DNA of 64,000 nucleotides from Salmonella enterica subsp. enterica serovar Typhimurium str. LT2 (GTDB lineage: Bacteria > Pseudomonadota > Gammaproteobacteria > Enterobacterales > Enterobacteriaceae): positions 2,480,001 through 2,544,000 of the forward strand of contig NC_003197.2 in assembly GCF_000006945.2 (NCBI RefSeq), read 5' to 3'. Numbering within the stretch: position 1 is the stretch's first letter; the number at the start of each line of letters is the position of its first letter. Made by a program: the position numbers and the translations under genes. This document shows, in pieces, positions 7,867 through 17,319 of this stretch. The notes beneath the pieces were generated by a model. That model searched no databases. It was not told the origin of the DNA and saw nothing but the letters and a program-made list of their open reading frames with translations.

Positions 7867-8523
7867 TTATTCCGTCGCTGAAAACAGTAAGCCGAAAACA
7901 ACCCAGGCATTATTTAAAATATGAAGTATTATCGGTATCATTAGCCCACGGCTTCTCATTCGAACAACGCATAATATCGATGAAAAAACAAACAGATAAA
8001 CAAAAGTCACCGCAAAGAGATATTGTGTATGCATAAATGCAAAAGCGAGTGAAGTAATAATAATACCGGAAGCTCTTGAGTACCGACCCCAACCGATACT
8101 GCTGTTTAATAAAAACCCTCTGAATATAATTTCCTCCGCCACAGGAGCCAGAAAGCACATCGCCAGCGTGTTAAGAAATTTATGAAGAAAAAATTGCCTT
8201 GATAACTCGGCCATCCAGGGTTCCGGGCCACTAAAAGCATTGTAGAGAACGGTAAGGCACACCAGGGCCAGCGCCGGAACAAAACACTCCACGAATGATA
8301 AGCGACCCAATGATAAAAACGGGTAATACTTTGAATAAATACTCCAGGCGGCAATCGCATAGACAAAAACAATACTATATATAAAAGGCGCAGCCAGACC
8401 TCCCAAATAAAGCCAGGCATAGGAAGGCGAAAATGAGGCAAAAACAAAAATGCCGAACAAACCAAATAAAACAGCCACACAACTCAAACTATGCCTAATT
8501 TTATCTAATGTATTAGTTGGCAT
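7867..8523 (-). CDS. CPBP family intramembrane metalloprotease
   Basis: This 218-residue hydrophobic protein has about six to seven membrane segments and all three CPBP (Abi/CAAX-protease-like) motifs: EExxxR as E130, E131 and R135 in AEEIIFRG; FxxxH ending at H165 in FAFMH; and HxxxN at H201-N205 in HILNN. The likely active glutamate and metal-binding histidines are therefore intact. Bacterial CPBP proteins act in self-immunity to bacteriocins, prenyl-protein processing or membrane signalling; the substrate here is unknown. The gene converges with the lipoprotein gene (66 bases between) and lies upstream of fabB on the same strand, separated from it by a terminator. Confidence 0.85.
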   Translation of the reverse strand: MPTNTLDKIRHSLSCVAVLFGLFGIFVFASFSPSYAWLYLGGLAAPFIYSIVFVYAIAAWSIYSKYYPFLSLGRLSFVECFVPALALVCLTVLYNAFSGPEPWMAELSRQFFLHKFLNTLAMCFLAPVAEEIIFRGFLLNSSIGWGRYSRASGIIITSLAFAFMHTQYLFAVTFVYLFVFSSILCVVRMRSRGLMIPIILHILNNAWVVFGLLFSATE

Positions 8524-8560
8524 TTATATAATATCCATATAATTTGTTGTTCCCTGAATG

Positions 8561-8590
8561 AAAAAACAGGTCGCATTAGCGACCTGTTTC
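8561..8590 (-). terminator. Rho-independent terminator of fabB
   Basis: The minus strand reads an inverted repeat (AAACAGGTCGC with GCGACCTGTTT) with a four-base loop. It is followed by a run of six T residues, 30-60 bases after the fabB stop. Confidence 0.85.
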
Positions 8591-8620
8591 ATTGTTGATA
8601 CTACAACGTAATAGTCAGGC

Positions 8621-9835
8621 TTACAACTTACGCATCACCAGCGTGGCGTTGGTGCCGCCAAAACCGAAGCTGTTAGACATTACGGTAGTCAGTTCACGCT
8701 CGGTCGTTTCGGTCACGATGTTCAGACCCGCAGCCTGCTCATCCAGCTCTTCGATGTTGATGCTCGGCGCGATAAAACCGTGCTCCAGCATCAGCAGAGA
8801 GTAGATGGCTTCCTGCACGCCAGCCGCACCCAGCGAGTGGCCGGTCATCGCTTTGGTCGCGGAGATAGCCGGGCTGTTATCGCCAAACACTTCACGGATT
8901 GCACCGAGTTCTTTCACGTCGCCTACCGGAGTAGAGGTACCGTGAGAGTTCAGGTAGTCGATCGGCGTGTCTACGCCGTGCATCGCCATCTGCATGCAAC
9001 GTACTGCGCCTTCACCAGACGGAGCAACCATGTCTGCGCCATCGGATGTTGCGCCATAGCCGACGATTTCCGCATAGATATGCGCGCCGCGCGCCAGAGC
9101 GTGCTCCAGCTCTTCGACAACAACCATACCGCCACCGCCCGCGATGACAAACCCATCACGGTGCGCATCATAGGTACGGGACGCTTTTTCAGGCGTATCG
9201 TTATATTTGGTGGACAGTGCGCCCATCGCGTCGAACTCACAGGCCATTTCCCAGCACAGCTCTTCGCCGCCGCCAGCAAAAACGATGTCCTGTTTGCCCA
9301 GTTGGATCTGTTCAACCGCATTGCCGATACAGTGTGCGGAGGTCGCGCAAGCGGAGCTAATGGAGTAGTTCACGCCATAAATTTTAAACGGCGTAGCGAG
9401 GCAGGCGGAAACGCCGGATGCCATTGCTTTCGTCACCACATACGGGCCCACGGCTTTCAAACCACGCGGGCTACGCATGGCGTCTGCGCCAAAGACCTGG
9501 AATTTCGGGGAGCCGCCGCCGGAACCTGCAATCAGGCCGACACGCGGGTTATTCTGATAGACTTCCGGCGCCAGACCGGCGTCGGCCACTGCCTGCTCCA
9601 TAGACAGATAAGCATAGATGGAGGCGTCGCTCATAAAGCGCACGACTTTGCGGTCAATGAGGCCAGTGGTATCCAGTTTTACGTTGCCCCATACCTGGCT
9701 ACGCATGCCGGCGTCCTTCAGCTCCTGAGAGAAAGTGATCCCTGAACGTCCTTCACGCAGAGATGCCAGGACTTCCTGCTGGTTATTACCGATGCTGGAA
9801 ACGATGCCCAGGCCAGTAATCACTGCACGTTTCAT
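8621..9835 (-). CDS. fabB: 3-oxoacyl-[acyl-carrier-protein] synthase I (FabB)
   Basis: This 404-residue condensing enzyme elongates acyl-ACP in type II fatty acid synthesis and is needed for unsaturated fatty acid production. The nucleophile cysteine lies in SSACATSAHC and the two catalytic histidines in NSHGTSTPVGD and MTGHSLGAAG. The length agrees with E. coli FabB. It is monocistronic with a terminator at 8561-8590. The upstream region (9836-9934), shared with divergent mnmC, contains sites matching FabR and FadR operators, consistent with control by both regulators. Confidence 0.98.
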   Translation of the reverse strand: MKRAVITGLGIVSSIGNNQQEVLASLREGRSGITFSQELKDAGMRSQVWGNVKLDTTGLIDRKVVRFMSDASIYAYLSMEQAVADAGLAPEVYQNNPRVGLIAGSGGGSPKFQVFGADAMRSPRGLKAVGPYVVTKAMASGVSACLATPFKIYGVNYSISSACATSAHCIGNAVEQIQLGKQDIVFAGGGEELCWEMACEFDAMGALSTKYNDTPEKASRTYDAHRDGFVIAGGGGMVVVEELEHALARGAHIYAEIVGYGATSDGADMVAPSGEGAVRCMQMAMHGVDTPIDYLNSHGTSTPVGDVKELGAIREVFGDNSPAISATKAMTGHSLGAAGVQEAIYSLLMLEHGFIAPSINIEELDEQAAGLNIVTETTERELTTVMSNSFGFGGTNATLVMRKL

Positions 9836-9883
9836 TCAATACCTCTGTAATTCGCACTATTTTTAAGTTTCGATTGGCACAAT

Positions 9884-9901
9884 AGCGTACACTTGTACGC
9901 C
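9884..9901. promoter_or_regulatory. FabR operator-like palindrome upstream of fabB
   Basis: AGCGTACACTTGTACGCC is a near-perfect inverted repeat resembling the FabR site of fabA and fabB. It lies about 50 bases upstream of the fabB start. Confidence 0.7.
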
Positions 9902-9918
9902 GAACAAGTCCGATCAGC
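9902..9918 (-). promoter_or_regulatory. FadR operator-like site upstream of fabB
   Basis: The minus strand reads GCTGATCGGACTTGTTC, which matches the FadR activator site known at fabA and fabB. It directly adjoins the FabR-like palindrome, as expected for competition between unsaturated acyl-ACP/CoA and long-chain acyl-CoA signals. Confidence 0.7.
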
Positions 9919-9994
9919 CATTTAGTACGGAAATTTGCGCCATCAGGCACACATCGTTAAGATCGCGATACCGCCCGTCAGACGAGTAACTTAC

Positions 9995-11995
9995 GTGAAA
10001 CAATACGCCATACAACCCGCCACACTCGAATTTAACGCTGAGGGTACACCTGTTTCCCGAGATTTTGATGATGTCTATTTTTCTAATGACAATGGACTCG
10101 AAGAGACACGCTACGTTTTTCTTGGCGGCAATCGTCTTGCGGAGCGATTTCCCGTACATTCACATCCATTATTTATAGTCGCGGAAAGCGGTTTTGGCAC
10201 CGGACTCAACTTCCTGACGCTGTGGCAGGCGTTTGACAGCTTTCGTTCTGCGCACCCACAGGCGACGCTGCAAAGGTTACATTTCATCAGTTTTGAGAAA
10301 TTCCCGTTAACGCGCGACGATCTGGCGCTGGCGCACCAACACTGGCCGGAGCTCGCGCCCTGGGCAGAGCAGCTGCAGGCGCAATGGCCGCTGCCGCTCC
10401 CGGGGTGCCACCGCCTATTGCTGGATCGGGGCCGGGTGACACTGGATTTGTGGTTTGGCGATATTAATGAATTGACCGACCAACTGGACGCCACGCTAAA
10501 TCAAACAGTCGACGCCTGGTTCCTCGACGGTTTTGCCCCGGCGAAAAATCCGGATATGTGGACGCCAAACCTGTTTAACGCGATGGCGCGGCTGGCGCGG
10601 CCCGGCGCAACGCTGGCGACGTTTACCTCGGCGGGTTTCGTCCGTCGGGGATTGCAGGAAGCCGGTTTTACCATGCAAAAACGCAAAGGCTTCGGGCGTA
10701 AACGCGAGATGCTTTGTGGAGTGATGGAACAACACCTCATGCCGACCCTTTCCGCGCCCTGGTTTTACCGCAGTGGAAGCGAAAAACGTGAAACGGCGAT
10801 CATTGGCGGCGGCATTGCCAGCGCGCTGTTATCACTGGCGTTACTGCGTCGCGGCTGGCAGGTGACGCTCTATTGCGCAGATGATCAGCCCGCCCAGGGC
10901 GCTTCCGGTAATCGACAGGGCGCGCTTTATCCGCTCCTTAGCAAACATGACGCCGCCATTAATCGCTTTTTCCCGACCGCATTCACCTTTGCCCGTCGCC
11001 TGTATGATGCCCTGCCCGTCTCTTTTGATCATGACTGGTGCGGCGTAACGCAGCTCGGATGGGATGAGAAAAGCCAGCAGAAAATTGCCCAGATGCTGTC
11101 CCTGGCGCTGCCCGCCGGACTGGCCTCGGCGCTCAATGCCGAAGAGGCGGAACAGGCGGTTGGCGTGACGACACGCTGCGGAGGAATTACCTATCCGGCA
11201 GGCGGCTGGCTGTGCCCGGAACAATTAACTCGCGCAGTCATCGCACTGGCGACCGAACAGGGTTTACAAACGCGCTTTCGCCATACGCTCACGTCGCTCG
11301 TTGCGCAGGAGTCGCGCTGGCAACTGCGCTTTACGTCAGGTGAAACCGCCAGCCATGAGACCGTCGTTCTGGCGAACGGCCATCAGATTAACCGTTTTGA
11401 TCAGACCCAGCCGCTGCCGGTGTATGCCGTCGGGGGGCAGGTCAGTCATATTCCCACCACCCCCGCTCTCTCGGCGTTGCGTCAGGTGTTATGCTACGAC
11501 GGCTATCTGACGCCGCAAAATCCGCATAATCAGCAGCACTGTATTGGCGCCAGCTATCACCGGGGTGACGAAAGCACCGTCTGGCGCGAAGAAGATCAGC
11601 GTCAGAACCGACAGCGTCTGCTTGACTGTTTTCCGGATGCGAAATGGGCCACAGAGGTTGACGTCAGCGGCAACAGCGCCCGTTGCGGCGTGCGTTGCGC
11701 CACCCGCGACCATCTGCCGATGGTGGGCAATGTCCCGGATTACCATGCCACGCTGACGCATTACGCCGATTTAGCCGATAATAAAACGTCGGCGGCGCCT
11801 GCGCCTGTGTATCCGGGTTTATTTATGCTCGGCGCGCTGGGATCGCGCGGTTTGTGCTCAGCGCCATTATGCGCAGAAATTCTGGCGGCGCAGATGAGTA
11901 ACGAGCCGATTCCACTGGATGCCGGTACGCTGGCGGCGTTAAATCCAAATCGGTTATGGGTGAGAAAGTTATTGAAGGGAAAAGCGGTGAAGTAA
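9995..11995 (+). CDS. mnmC: Bifunctional tRNA (mnm5s2U34) methyltransferase/oxidoreductase MnmC
   Basis: The 666-residue fusion enzyme completes 5-methylaminomethyl-2-thiouridine at the wobble base of several tRNAs. Residues 1-245 form the SAM-dependent methyltransferase, with the glycine motif [11 protein letters not shown] and [17 protein letters not shown]. Residues 265-666 form the FAD-dependent deacetylase/oxidase domain, which starts with the dinucleotide motif [17 protein letters not shown]. The GTG at 9995 ([18 protein letters not shown]) matches the family start and length; an upstream in-frame ATG at 9935 would add 20 atypical residues. The gene is divergent from fabB. Confidence 0.95.
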
Positions 11996-12010
11996 TGGGT
12001 CAGTCAATAG

Positions 12011-12036
12011 CGGAAGGCGGCAAGCGTCGCCTTCCG
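12011..12036. terminator. Palindrome between convergent mnmC and yfcL
   Basis: CGGAAGGCG and CGCCTTCCG are perfect inverted repeats with an eight-base loop. They lie between convergent stop codons and may act as a bidirectional terminator. There is no strong T-run on either side. Confidence 0.5.
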
Positions 12037-12046
12037 GCCCACGGCG

Positions 12047-12322
12047 TTATTGTTTTGCCTTGTCGAACAAATTGTCCCACATCGCTTTGACTAACGCCTG
12101 ATCGCGCGGCGACAGTTCGCCGGCGCCGATCGCTTTTTCCAGACTTTGGCTAACGTTGGCATAGACCGCCTCAACGGAGTGGTCATCACCGCTCTCCAGC
12201 TCGGCAATGGCTAACGTCAGGTGGCCACGCAGGTATCCACTGGCAAAAAGCTCATCGTCGCTGGCGTGCTCTACCATATCGTCAATTAATGCCAGAATGC
12301 GTGATTCAAACTCCGCGATCAT
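12047..12322 (-). CDS. yfcL: YfcL family protein
   Basis: This small acidic 91-residue protein starts MIAEFESRILALIDDMVEHA and matches E. coli YfcL over its whole length. The composition is helical and cytoplasmic, with no signal peptide or membrane segment. The function is unknown. It is the last gene of a same-strand run prmB-aroC-mepA-yfcA-epmC-yfcL and lies 32 bases after epmC, so it is probably cotranscribed. Confidence 0.9.
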   Translation of the reverse strand: MIAEFESRILALIDDMVEHASDDELFASGYLRGHLTLAIAELESGDDHSVEAVYANVSQSLEKAIGAGELSPRDQALVKAMWDNLFDKAKQ

Positions 12323-12354
12323 CTTCTTTCCTCATTGTAAACGTGGCGCTGGCT

Positions 12355-12903
12355 TTAATTAAGCGCTTCCGGCCACGGGAACTGTTCCGCCTTAAGTTCG
12401 GGCGTGTGATAGTAATTCTGTAGCGCTTTGATGAAGCGGGCCGGACGTTCAGGAATGCCCTGCTCCAGATACGCCATTACCTGCGCATGAACCCGGCGCT
12501 GAAACGCCACGCGATCCGGTTCAATATCGCCTTCCAGATTGTCGCAACTGACGTTAAAGGGATACCCCGCCGCCACGCAAAACAACCAGTCGAAAGCCTG
12601 TGGCTTCACCTCAACGTCTTCGAATTGACTTTGGGTCTGCGCGTCGCGTCCGTCCGGGCAGTACCAGTAACCAAAGTCAACCAGTTCGCGGCGCGCCTTA
12701 CCGGCGATACACCAGTGAGAAATCTCATGCAGCGCGCTGGCGTAAAACCCATGCGCAAAGACGATACGGTGGTACGGTACCTGCGCGTCAGCAGGAAGAT
12801 AGATCGGTTCGTCGTCGCCTTTAATCAGACGGGTATTAAATTCTTCGGCAAAGCAGCCGTTAAAAATCTCAATTAACTGTTCGTAATGGTGCGTATTGTT
12901 CAT
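12355..12903 (-). CDS. epmC: Elongation factor P hydroxylase EpmC
   Basis: The 182-residue protein (formerly YfcM) hydroxylates the beta-lysyl-lysine of translation factor EF-P, the last step of its modification. A metal-binding HExxH-like motif is visible in YASALHEISHWCIAG. Conserved acidic and cysteine-containing sequences follow, including FGYWYCPDGRDAQTQSQFEDVEVKPQ (split here: FGYWYCPDGRDAQ, then TQSQFEDVEVKPQ). Length and sequence match E. coli EpmC. The start codon shares one base with the yfcA stop codon, indicating an operon. Confidence 0.94.
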   Translation of the reverse strand: MNNTHHYEQLIEIFNGCFAEEFNTRLIKGDDEPIYLPADAQVPYHRIVFAHGFYASALHEISHWCIAGKARRELVDFGYWYCPDGRDAQTQSQFEDVEVKPQAFDWLFCVAAGYPFNVSCDNLEGDIEPDRVAFQRRVHAQVMAYLEQGIPERPARFIKALQNYYHTPELKAEQFPWPEALN

Positions 12904-13712
12904 TAATTCATCCCCAACCAGTGGAGGATCTCCTGTCCGTGGCTATCATAAAGTAACCTGGCGCTCATTACCGCCGAGACAATAACGATCATCGGTCTGA
13001 TAAGCTTTTGGCCTTTGCTCAACACCAGACGCGACCCCATTCGCGCCCCTAAAAACTGACCAACCAGCATCACGAAGCCCGTCGCCCAGATCACTTTGCC
13101 GCCGATGATAAATAACAGCAGGCCGCCAACGTTGGAGGTAGCGTTAAGCACTTTGGCATGTGCCGTGGATTTCGCCAGGTTATAGCCACATAAGGTGACA
13201 AACGCCAGAGCGTAAAACGACCCGGCGGCAGGCCCGAAAAAGCCGTCGTAAAACCCGACGCATCCCCCGGCTATCAGCGCGAACGGTAATCCATACAGGC
13301 GGCGCTGGCGATCTTCCTCGCCCAGCTTCGGCATCAATAAAAAATAGAGGCCGATGAAAATCACCAGGATGGGCAAGATCTGGCGCAAAATATCCGCCTG
13401 CACGTGCTGCACCAGCAGCGCGCCGCTCATCGAGCCAATGAACGTCATCAGAATATTGAGCTTTTGCTCGGCCAGGTTTACCACTTTACGGCGAATAAAA
13501 TAGAGCGAAGACGAGAGGGAGCCGCCGCACGCCTGTAATTTATTGGTCGCCAGCGCGTTTGCCGGCGACATCCCGGCGGCCATCAGCGCAGGGATAGTGA
13601 GCAGCCCTCCGCCCCCGGCGATAGAATCGATAAATCCTGCCAGTACGGCGACAAAAAACAGCACCACCAGCAGCAGCGGGGAGACCATAAACAGATCATA
13701 AAAATTGTCCAT
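12903..13712 (-). CDS. yfcA: TSUP family inner-membrane transporter YfcA
   Basis: This 269-residue polytopic protein of the TauE/SafE (TSUP) family has about eight hydrophobic segments. The signature GFIDSIAGGGGLLTIPAL is near the N-terminus and GFYDGFFGPAAGSF opens the second half. The family exports or imports small sulfur-containing or organic anions; the substrate of YfcA is not defined. It is coupled to mepA upstream and epmC downstream by one-base overlaps. Confidence 0.93.
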   Translation of the reverse strand: MDNFYDLFMVSPLLLVVLFFVAVLAGFIDSIAGGGGLLTIPALMAAGMSPANALATNKLQACGGSLSSSLYFIRRKVVNLAEQKLNILMTFIGSMSGALLVQHVQADILRQILPILVIFIGLYFLLMPKLGEEDRQRRLYGLPFALIAGGCVGFYDGFFGPAAGSFYALAFVTLCGYNLAKSTAHAKVLNATSNVGGLLLFIIGGKVIWATGFVMLVGQFLGARMGSRLVLSKGQKLIRPMIVIVSAVMSARLLYDSHGQEILHWLGMN

Positions 13713-14536
13713 CAGAGTACATGCTCATCCAGTAGCGCCTGGCAGGAAGGCGGCAGCGGCGGCGGTGTCTTCTTCTCAGGCTTTGTGGTGCCAGGTTTTG
13801 GCGGTTCGAACCAGCTTTGCAGTTCAGCGCCGCATCCATCGCCCGGCGGGGGTAAAGGTTGATCTTCGCACTCCAGGCTGTCGGCAGGGCAGCGTAAACG
13901 CACGTGCATATGCGCGCGATGCTGGAACCAGGGGCGTACTTTACGTAGCCAGTCACGATCGTTTCCGGCATCGAGGCAAAGCTGTTGTTTAATAGCCGGA
14001 TTGACGAAAATACGGGTGACGTCATTGTCTTGTGCTGCCAGTTTGATCAGACTGGCGATATCCGACGACCAGCGCGACGGCACGACATGTTTACCGTCGC
14101 GGGACACCAGATCTAACGCCTGCGGGCGCAATAGCTGCGCCTGGCTCCAGCGCGTTTTCGGCAACTGCAAGAAAATATCCACATCAAGCCCGGTCTGATG
14201 ACTGGCGTGTCCGCCATTAAAGCGGCCTCCGGCAGGCATCCCCATGTCGCCTATCAGGACGGTTCCGAGCCCCCGTTGCTGCGCCTGATGACTCAACCGC
14301 TGGATAAACATGACCAGATCCGGGTGGCCGAAATAACGGCGCTGATCGGTGCGCATCACCTGATAATTATCGGACTGTACCGGCAACGTGTCGGCGCCAA
14401 TGATGCATCCGTTGGCAAAGCTACCGATAGACTGGGCGGCGCCGGGGACAGGATGGGTTATTTTCTGCCACGGCGTCGCCGCCAGGCTGGCGCTACTGAC
14501 AAACCATGCCAGCAGCGCAATCGCGGTTTTTTTCAT
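13712..14536 (-). CDS. mepA: Penicillin-insensitive murein endopeptidase MepA
   Basis: The 274-residue protein has a Sec signal peptide ([20 protein letters not shown]) and acts in the periplasm, where it cleaves D-alanyl-meso-diaminopimelyl crosslinks in peptidoglycan. The zinc ligands of this LAS metallopeptidase appear in [14 protein letters not shown] (HxxxxxxD) and in the C-terminal HRAHMHVRL. The proline-rich tail after position 240 ([17 protein letters not shown]) is family-typical. It lies three bases after aroC and overlaps yfcA by one base. Confidence 0.96.
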
Positions 14537-14539
14537 TTC

Positions 14540-15625
14540 TTACCAGCGTGGAATCTCTGTCTTTACATCCGCATTCTGTGCCCGATGGCGCAGCAGGTGA
14601 TCCATCAGCACGATCGCCAGCATGGCTTCTGCGATCGGCACTGCGCGAATCCCCACACACGGATCGTGGCGCCCTTTGGTGATCATTTCGACTTCTTCAC
14701 CTGCCCGGTTGATCGTACGTCCCGGCACGGTAATGCTGGAGGTAGGTTTCAGCGCCATATGCGCCACAATGTGTTGCCCGCTACTGATGCCACCGAGGAT
14801 GCCGCCAGCGTGGTTGCTCTGAAAACCCTGCGCCGTGATTTCATCGCGATTCTGGCTGCCGCGCAGCGCCACCACGTTAAATCCTTCGCCGATCTCCACG
14901 CCTTTCACCGCATTAATGCTCATCAGCGCATGGGCGATGTCCGCATCCAGTCGGTCAAATACCGGTTCGCCAAGCCCTGCCGGCACGCCGCTCGCCATCA
15001 CCGTCACTTTCGCGCCGATGGAGTCACCCTCTTTTTTCAGCGCGCGCATCAGTTCGTCCAGCGCGTCAAGTTTGTCCGCATCGGGACAAAAGAACGGATT
15101 AAGCTCAACCTGACGCCAGTCTTTAATCTCCAGCGGAATGTCGCCCATCTGGGTCAGGCAGCCGCGGATTTCGATGCCGAACTTTTCCGCCAGGTATTTC
15201 TTGGCGATCGCCCCTGCCGCTACGCGCATCGCGGTTTCACGCGCGGAAGAACGTCCACCGCCACGGTAATCGCGCAGGCCGTATTTCTGCTCATAGGTGT
15301 AATCCGCGTGTCCCGGACGAAAAACATCTTTAATCGCGCTGTAGTCCTGCGAGCGCTGATCGGTGTTTTCAATCAGTAGGCCAATGCTGGTGCCGGTCGT
15401 CACGCCATCAAACACGCCGGAGAGAATTTTTACCTGGTCCGGTTCGCGGCGCTGGGTAGTATAGCGCGAGGTGCCGGGGCGGCGTCTGTCGAGATCGTGT
15501 TGCAGATCGGCCTCCGTCAACGGGATGCCGGGCGGCACGCCATCGACGATACACCCAAGCGCCAGCCCGTGTGATTCGCCGAAAGTGGTTACGCGAAAGA
15601 GTTGTCCAATTGTGTTTCCTGCCAT
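14540..15625 (-). CDS. aroC: Chorismate synthase AroC
   Basis: The 361-residue FMN-dependent enzyme makes chorismate from 5-enolpyruvylshikimate-3-phosphate, the last common step of aromatic synthesis. Signature regions include GESHGLALGCIVDGVPPGIP, SRYTTQRREPDQV and YRGGGRSSARETAMRVAAG. A tandem ATG pair occurs at the 5' end; MAGNTIGQLFRV at 15625 fits the known N-terminus. The gene follows prmB by about 35 bases and precedes mepA by three, so the three are likely cotranscribed. Confidence 0.98.
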   Translation of the reverse strand: MAGNTIGQLFRVTTFGESHGLALGCIVDGVPPGIPLTEADLQHDLDRRRPGTSRYTTQRREPDQVKILSGVFDGVTTGTSIGLLIENTDQRSQDYSAIKDVFRPGHADYTYEQKYGLRDYRGGGRSSARETAMRVAAGAIAKKYLAEKFGIEIRGCLTQMGDIPLEIKDWRQVELNPFFCPDADKLDALDELMRALKKEGDSIGAKVTVMASGVPAGLGEPVFDRLDADIAHALMSINAVKGVEIGEGFNVVALRGSQNRDEITAQGFQSNHAGGILGGISSGQHIVAHMALKPTSSITVPGRTINRAGEEVEMITKGRHDPCVGIRAVPIAEAMLAIVLMDHLLRHRAQNADVKTEIPRW

Positions 15626-15660
15626 CACGGCTCCGTTATCGTTGTTGTCGTTTGCGTGTT

Positions 15661-16593
15661 TTAATCTTTATAAATATTGAAATGTTCACGGGCCGCGAGC
15701 AACTGCGCTTTGGTCAACATAAAGACGCCATCGCCGCCGTTGTCAAACTCCAGCCAGGTGAACGGCACATCCGGATACTGCTCCATCAGATGTACCATGC
15801 TGTTTCCGACTTCACAAATCAGAACGCCGTCATCGGACAGATAATCCGGCGCATTTCCCAGGATACGACGGGTCAATTTGAGGCCGTCAGTGCCGGACGC
15901 CAGCCCCAGCTCAGGTTCGTGGCGATATTCGTTCGGCAGATCGGACATATCCTCCGCATCGACATAAGGCGGGTTAGTGACAATCAGATCGTACTGAACT
16001 TTCGGCAGATCGCGGAACAGATCGGAACGGATTGGCGTCACGTGATGGATAAGACCGTGTTCTTCAATGTTATGCTCGGCGACAGCCAGCGCATCCGGCG
16101 AAATATCGACCGCATCAACCTCTGCGTCCGGGAAAGCATAAGCACAGGCGATGGCGATGCAGCCGCTGCCGGTACACATATCCAGAATATATTTCGGCTG
16201 TTGGCTAATAAGGCCAGCGAAGTGGTTATTAATCAGCTCGCCAATCGGTGAACGCGGCACCAGCACGCGCTCATCGACATAAAATTCGTGGCCGCAGAAC
16301 CAGGCTTTATTGGTCAGGTAGGCGACCGGGATACGCTCGTTAATGCGACGAATCACTCGCTCGACAATGCGGTGTTTTTCGCTGGACGTCAGCCGCGCGG
16401 TCCGCATATCTTCCGGAATATCCAGCGGCAGATAAAGAGACGGCAACACCAGTTGTACCGCTTCATCCCACGGGTTATCGGTACCGTGTCCATACCAGAT
16501 ATTCGCCGCGCTAAAGCGGCTTACCGCCCAGCGCAACATGTCCTGAATGGTATGCAGTTCACTTACTGCTTCATCGACGAAAATTTTATCCAC
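15661..16593 (-). CDS. prmB: Ribosomal protein L3 glutamine methyltransferase PrmB
   Basis: This 310-residue SAM-dependent N5-glutamine methyltransferase modifies ribosomal protein L3. The SAM-binding motif is in ILDMCTGSGCIAIACAYAF and the catalytic NPPY motif is in DLIVTNPPYVDAEDM. It is the first gene of the prmB-aroC-mepA-yfcA-epmC-yfcL run on the minus strand and is divergent from smrB, with 165 bases between starts. Confidence 0.96.
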   Translation of the reverse strand: MDKIFVDEAVSELHTIQDMLRWAVSRFSAANIWYGHGTDNPWDEAVQLVLPSLYLPLDIPEDMRTARLTSSEKHRIVERVIRRINERIPVAYLTNKAWFCGHEFYVDERVLVPRSPIGELINNHFAGLISQQPKYILDMCTGSGCIAIACAYAFPDAEVDAVDISPDALAVAEHNIEEHGLIHHVTPIRSDLFRDLPKVQYDLIVTNPPYVDAEDMSDLPNEYRHEPELGLASGTDGLKLTRRILGNAPDYLSDDGVLICEVGNSMVHLMEQYPDVPFTWLEFDNGGDGVFMLTKAQLLAAREHFNIYKD

Positions 16594-16758
16594 GTATTCC
16601 TCCAGGGCATGCTCGCATTAAATTCGGCGGCTAGTTTGCCACGAAGACAGGGATAAATCAGCATTGACGCGGCGGGAGAATACGAAAAATCCGTTTTGAC
16701 CGTTCGGATATCCTCCGGGTCGGGTAAACTAAGGCAAAAGATCAGACGAGACCCACGA

Positions 16759-17310
16759 ATGAAAAAGAAAACATCGCTCAGCGAGGAGGACCAGGCGCTG
16801 TTCCGTCAGCTGATGGTCGGCACCCGAAAGATTAAACAGGATACTATCGTCCATCGGCCACTGCGCAAGAAAATCACGGAAGTCCCTACCCGAAGGTTAA
16901 TTCAGGAACAGGCGGACGCCAGCCACTATTTTTCCGATGAGTTCCAGCCGCTGCTCAATACGGAAGGGCCGGTAAAGTATGTCCGTGAAGATGTCAGCCA
17001 TTTCGAGCTAAAAAAAATGCGCCGCGGCGACTATTCGCCGGAACTGTTTCTGGATTTACACGGCTTAACGCAGCTTCAGGCCAAGCAGGAACTGGGGGCG
17101 CTGATTGCCGCCTGCCGTCGGGAACATATTTTTTGCGCCTGCGTCATGCATGGACACGGTAAACATATTCTGAAACAGCAAACGCCGTTATGGCTGGCGC
17201 AGCATCCGCATGTGATGGCCTTTCATCAGGCGCCGAAAGAGTACGGCGGCGACGCCGCGCTGCTGGTGTTGATTGAAGTGGAAGAGTGGCAACCGCCCGA
17301 ATTACCCTGA
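16759..17310 (+). CDS. smrB: Ribosome-rescue endonuclease SmrB
   Basis: The 183-residue protein contains a C-terminal Smr domain with LFLDLHGLTQLQAKQEL and the HGHGKHIL motif. Its N-terminal extension is basic. In E. coli SmrB cleaves mRNA between collided ribosomes and so starts rescue of the stalled translation unit. An in-frame ATG upstream at 16696 adds 21 atypical residues; MKKKTSLSEEDQALF at 16759 matches the family start. REP elements follow immediately after the stop codon. Confidence 0.95.
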   Translation: MKKKTSLSEEDQALFRQLMVGTRKIKQDTIVHRPLRKKITEVPTRRLIQEQADASHYFSDEFQPLLNTEGPVKYVREDVSHFELKKMRRGDYSPELFLDLHGLTQLQAKQELGALIAACRREHIFCACVMHGHGKHILKQQTPLWLAQHPHVMAFHQAPKEYGGDAALLVLIEVEEWQPPELP

Positions 17311-17319
17311 TGCGGAATT

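Noticed and set aside
8780..9745. 321-residue plus-strand frame opposite fabB
   Set aside because: Antisense shadow of a highly conserved gene; no family resemblance.
14198..15379. 393-residue plus-strand frame opposite aroC and mepA
   Set aside because: Long antisense frame caused by codon bias in GC-rich genes; it crosses two real genes.
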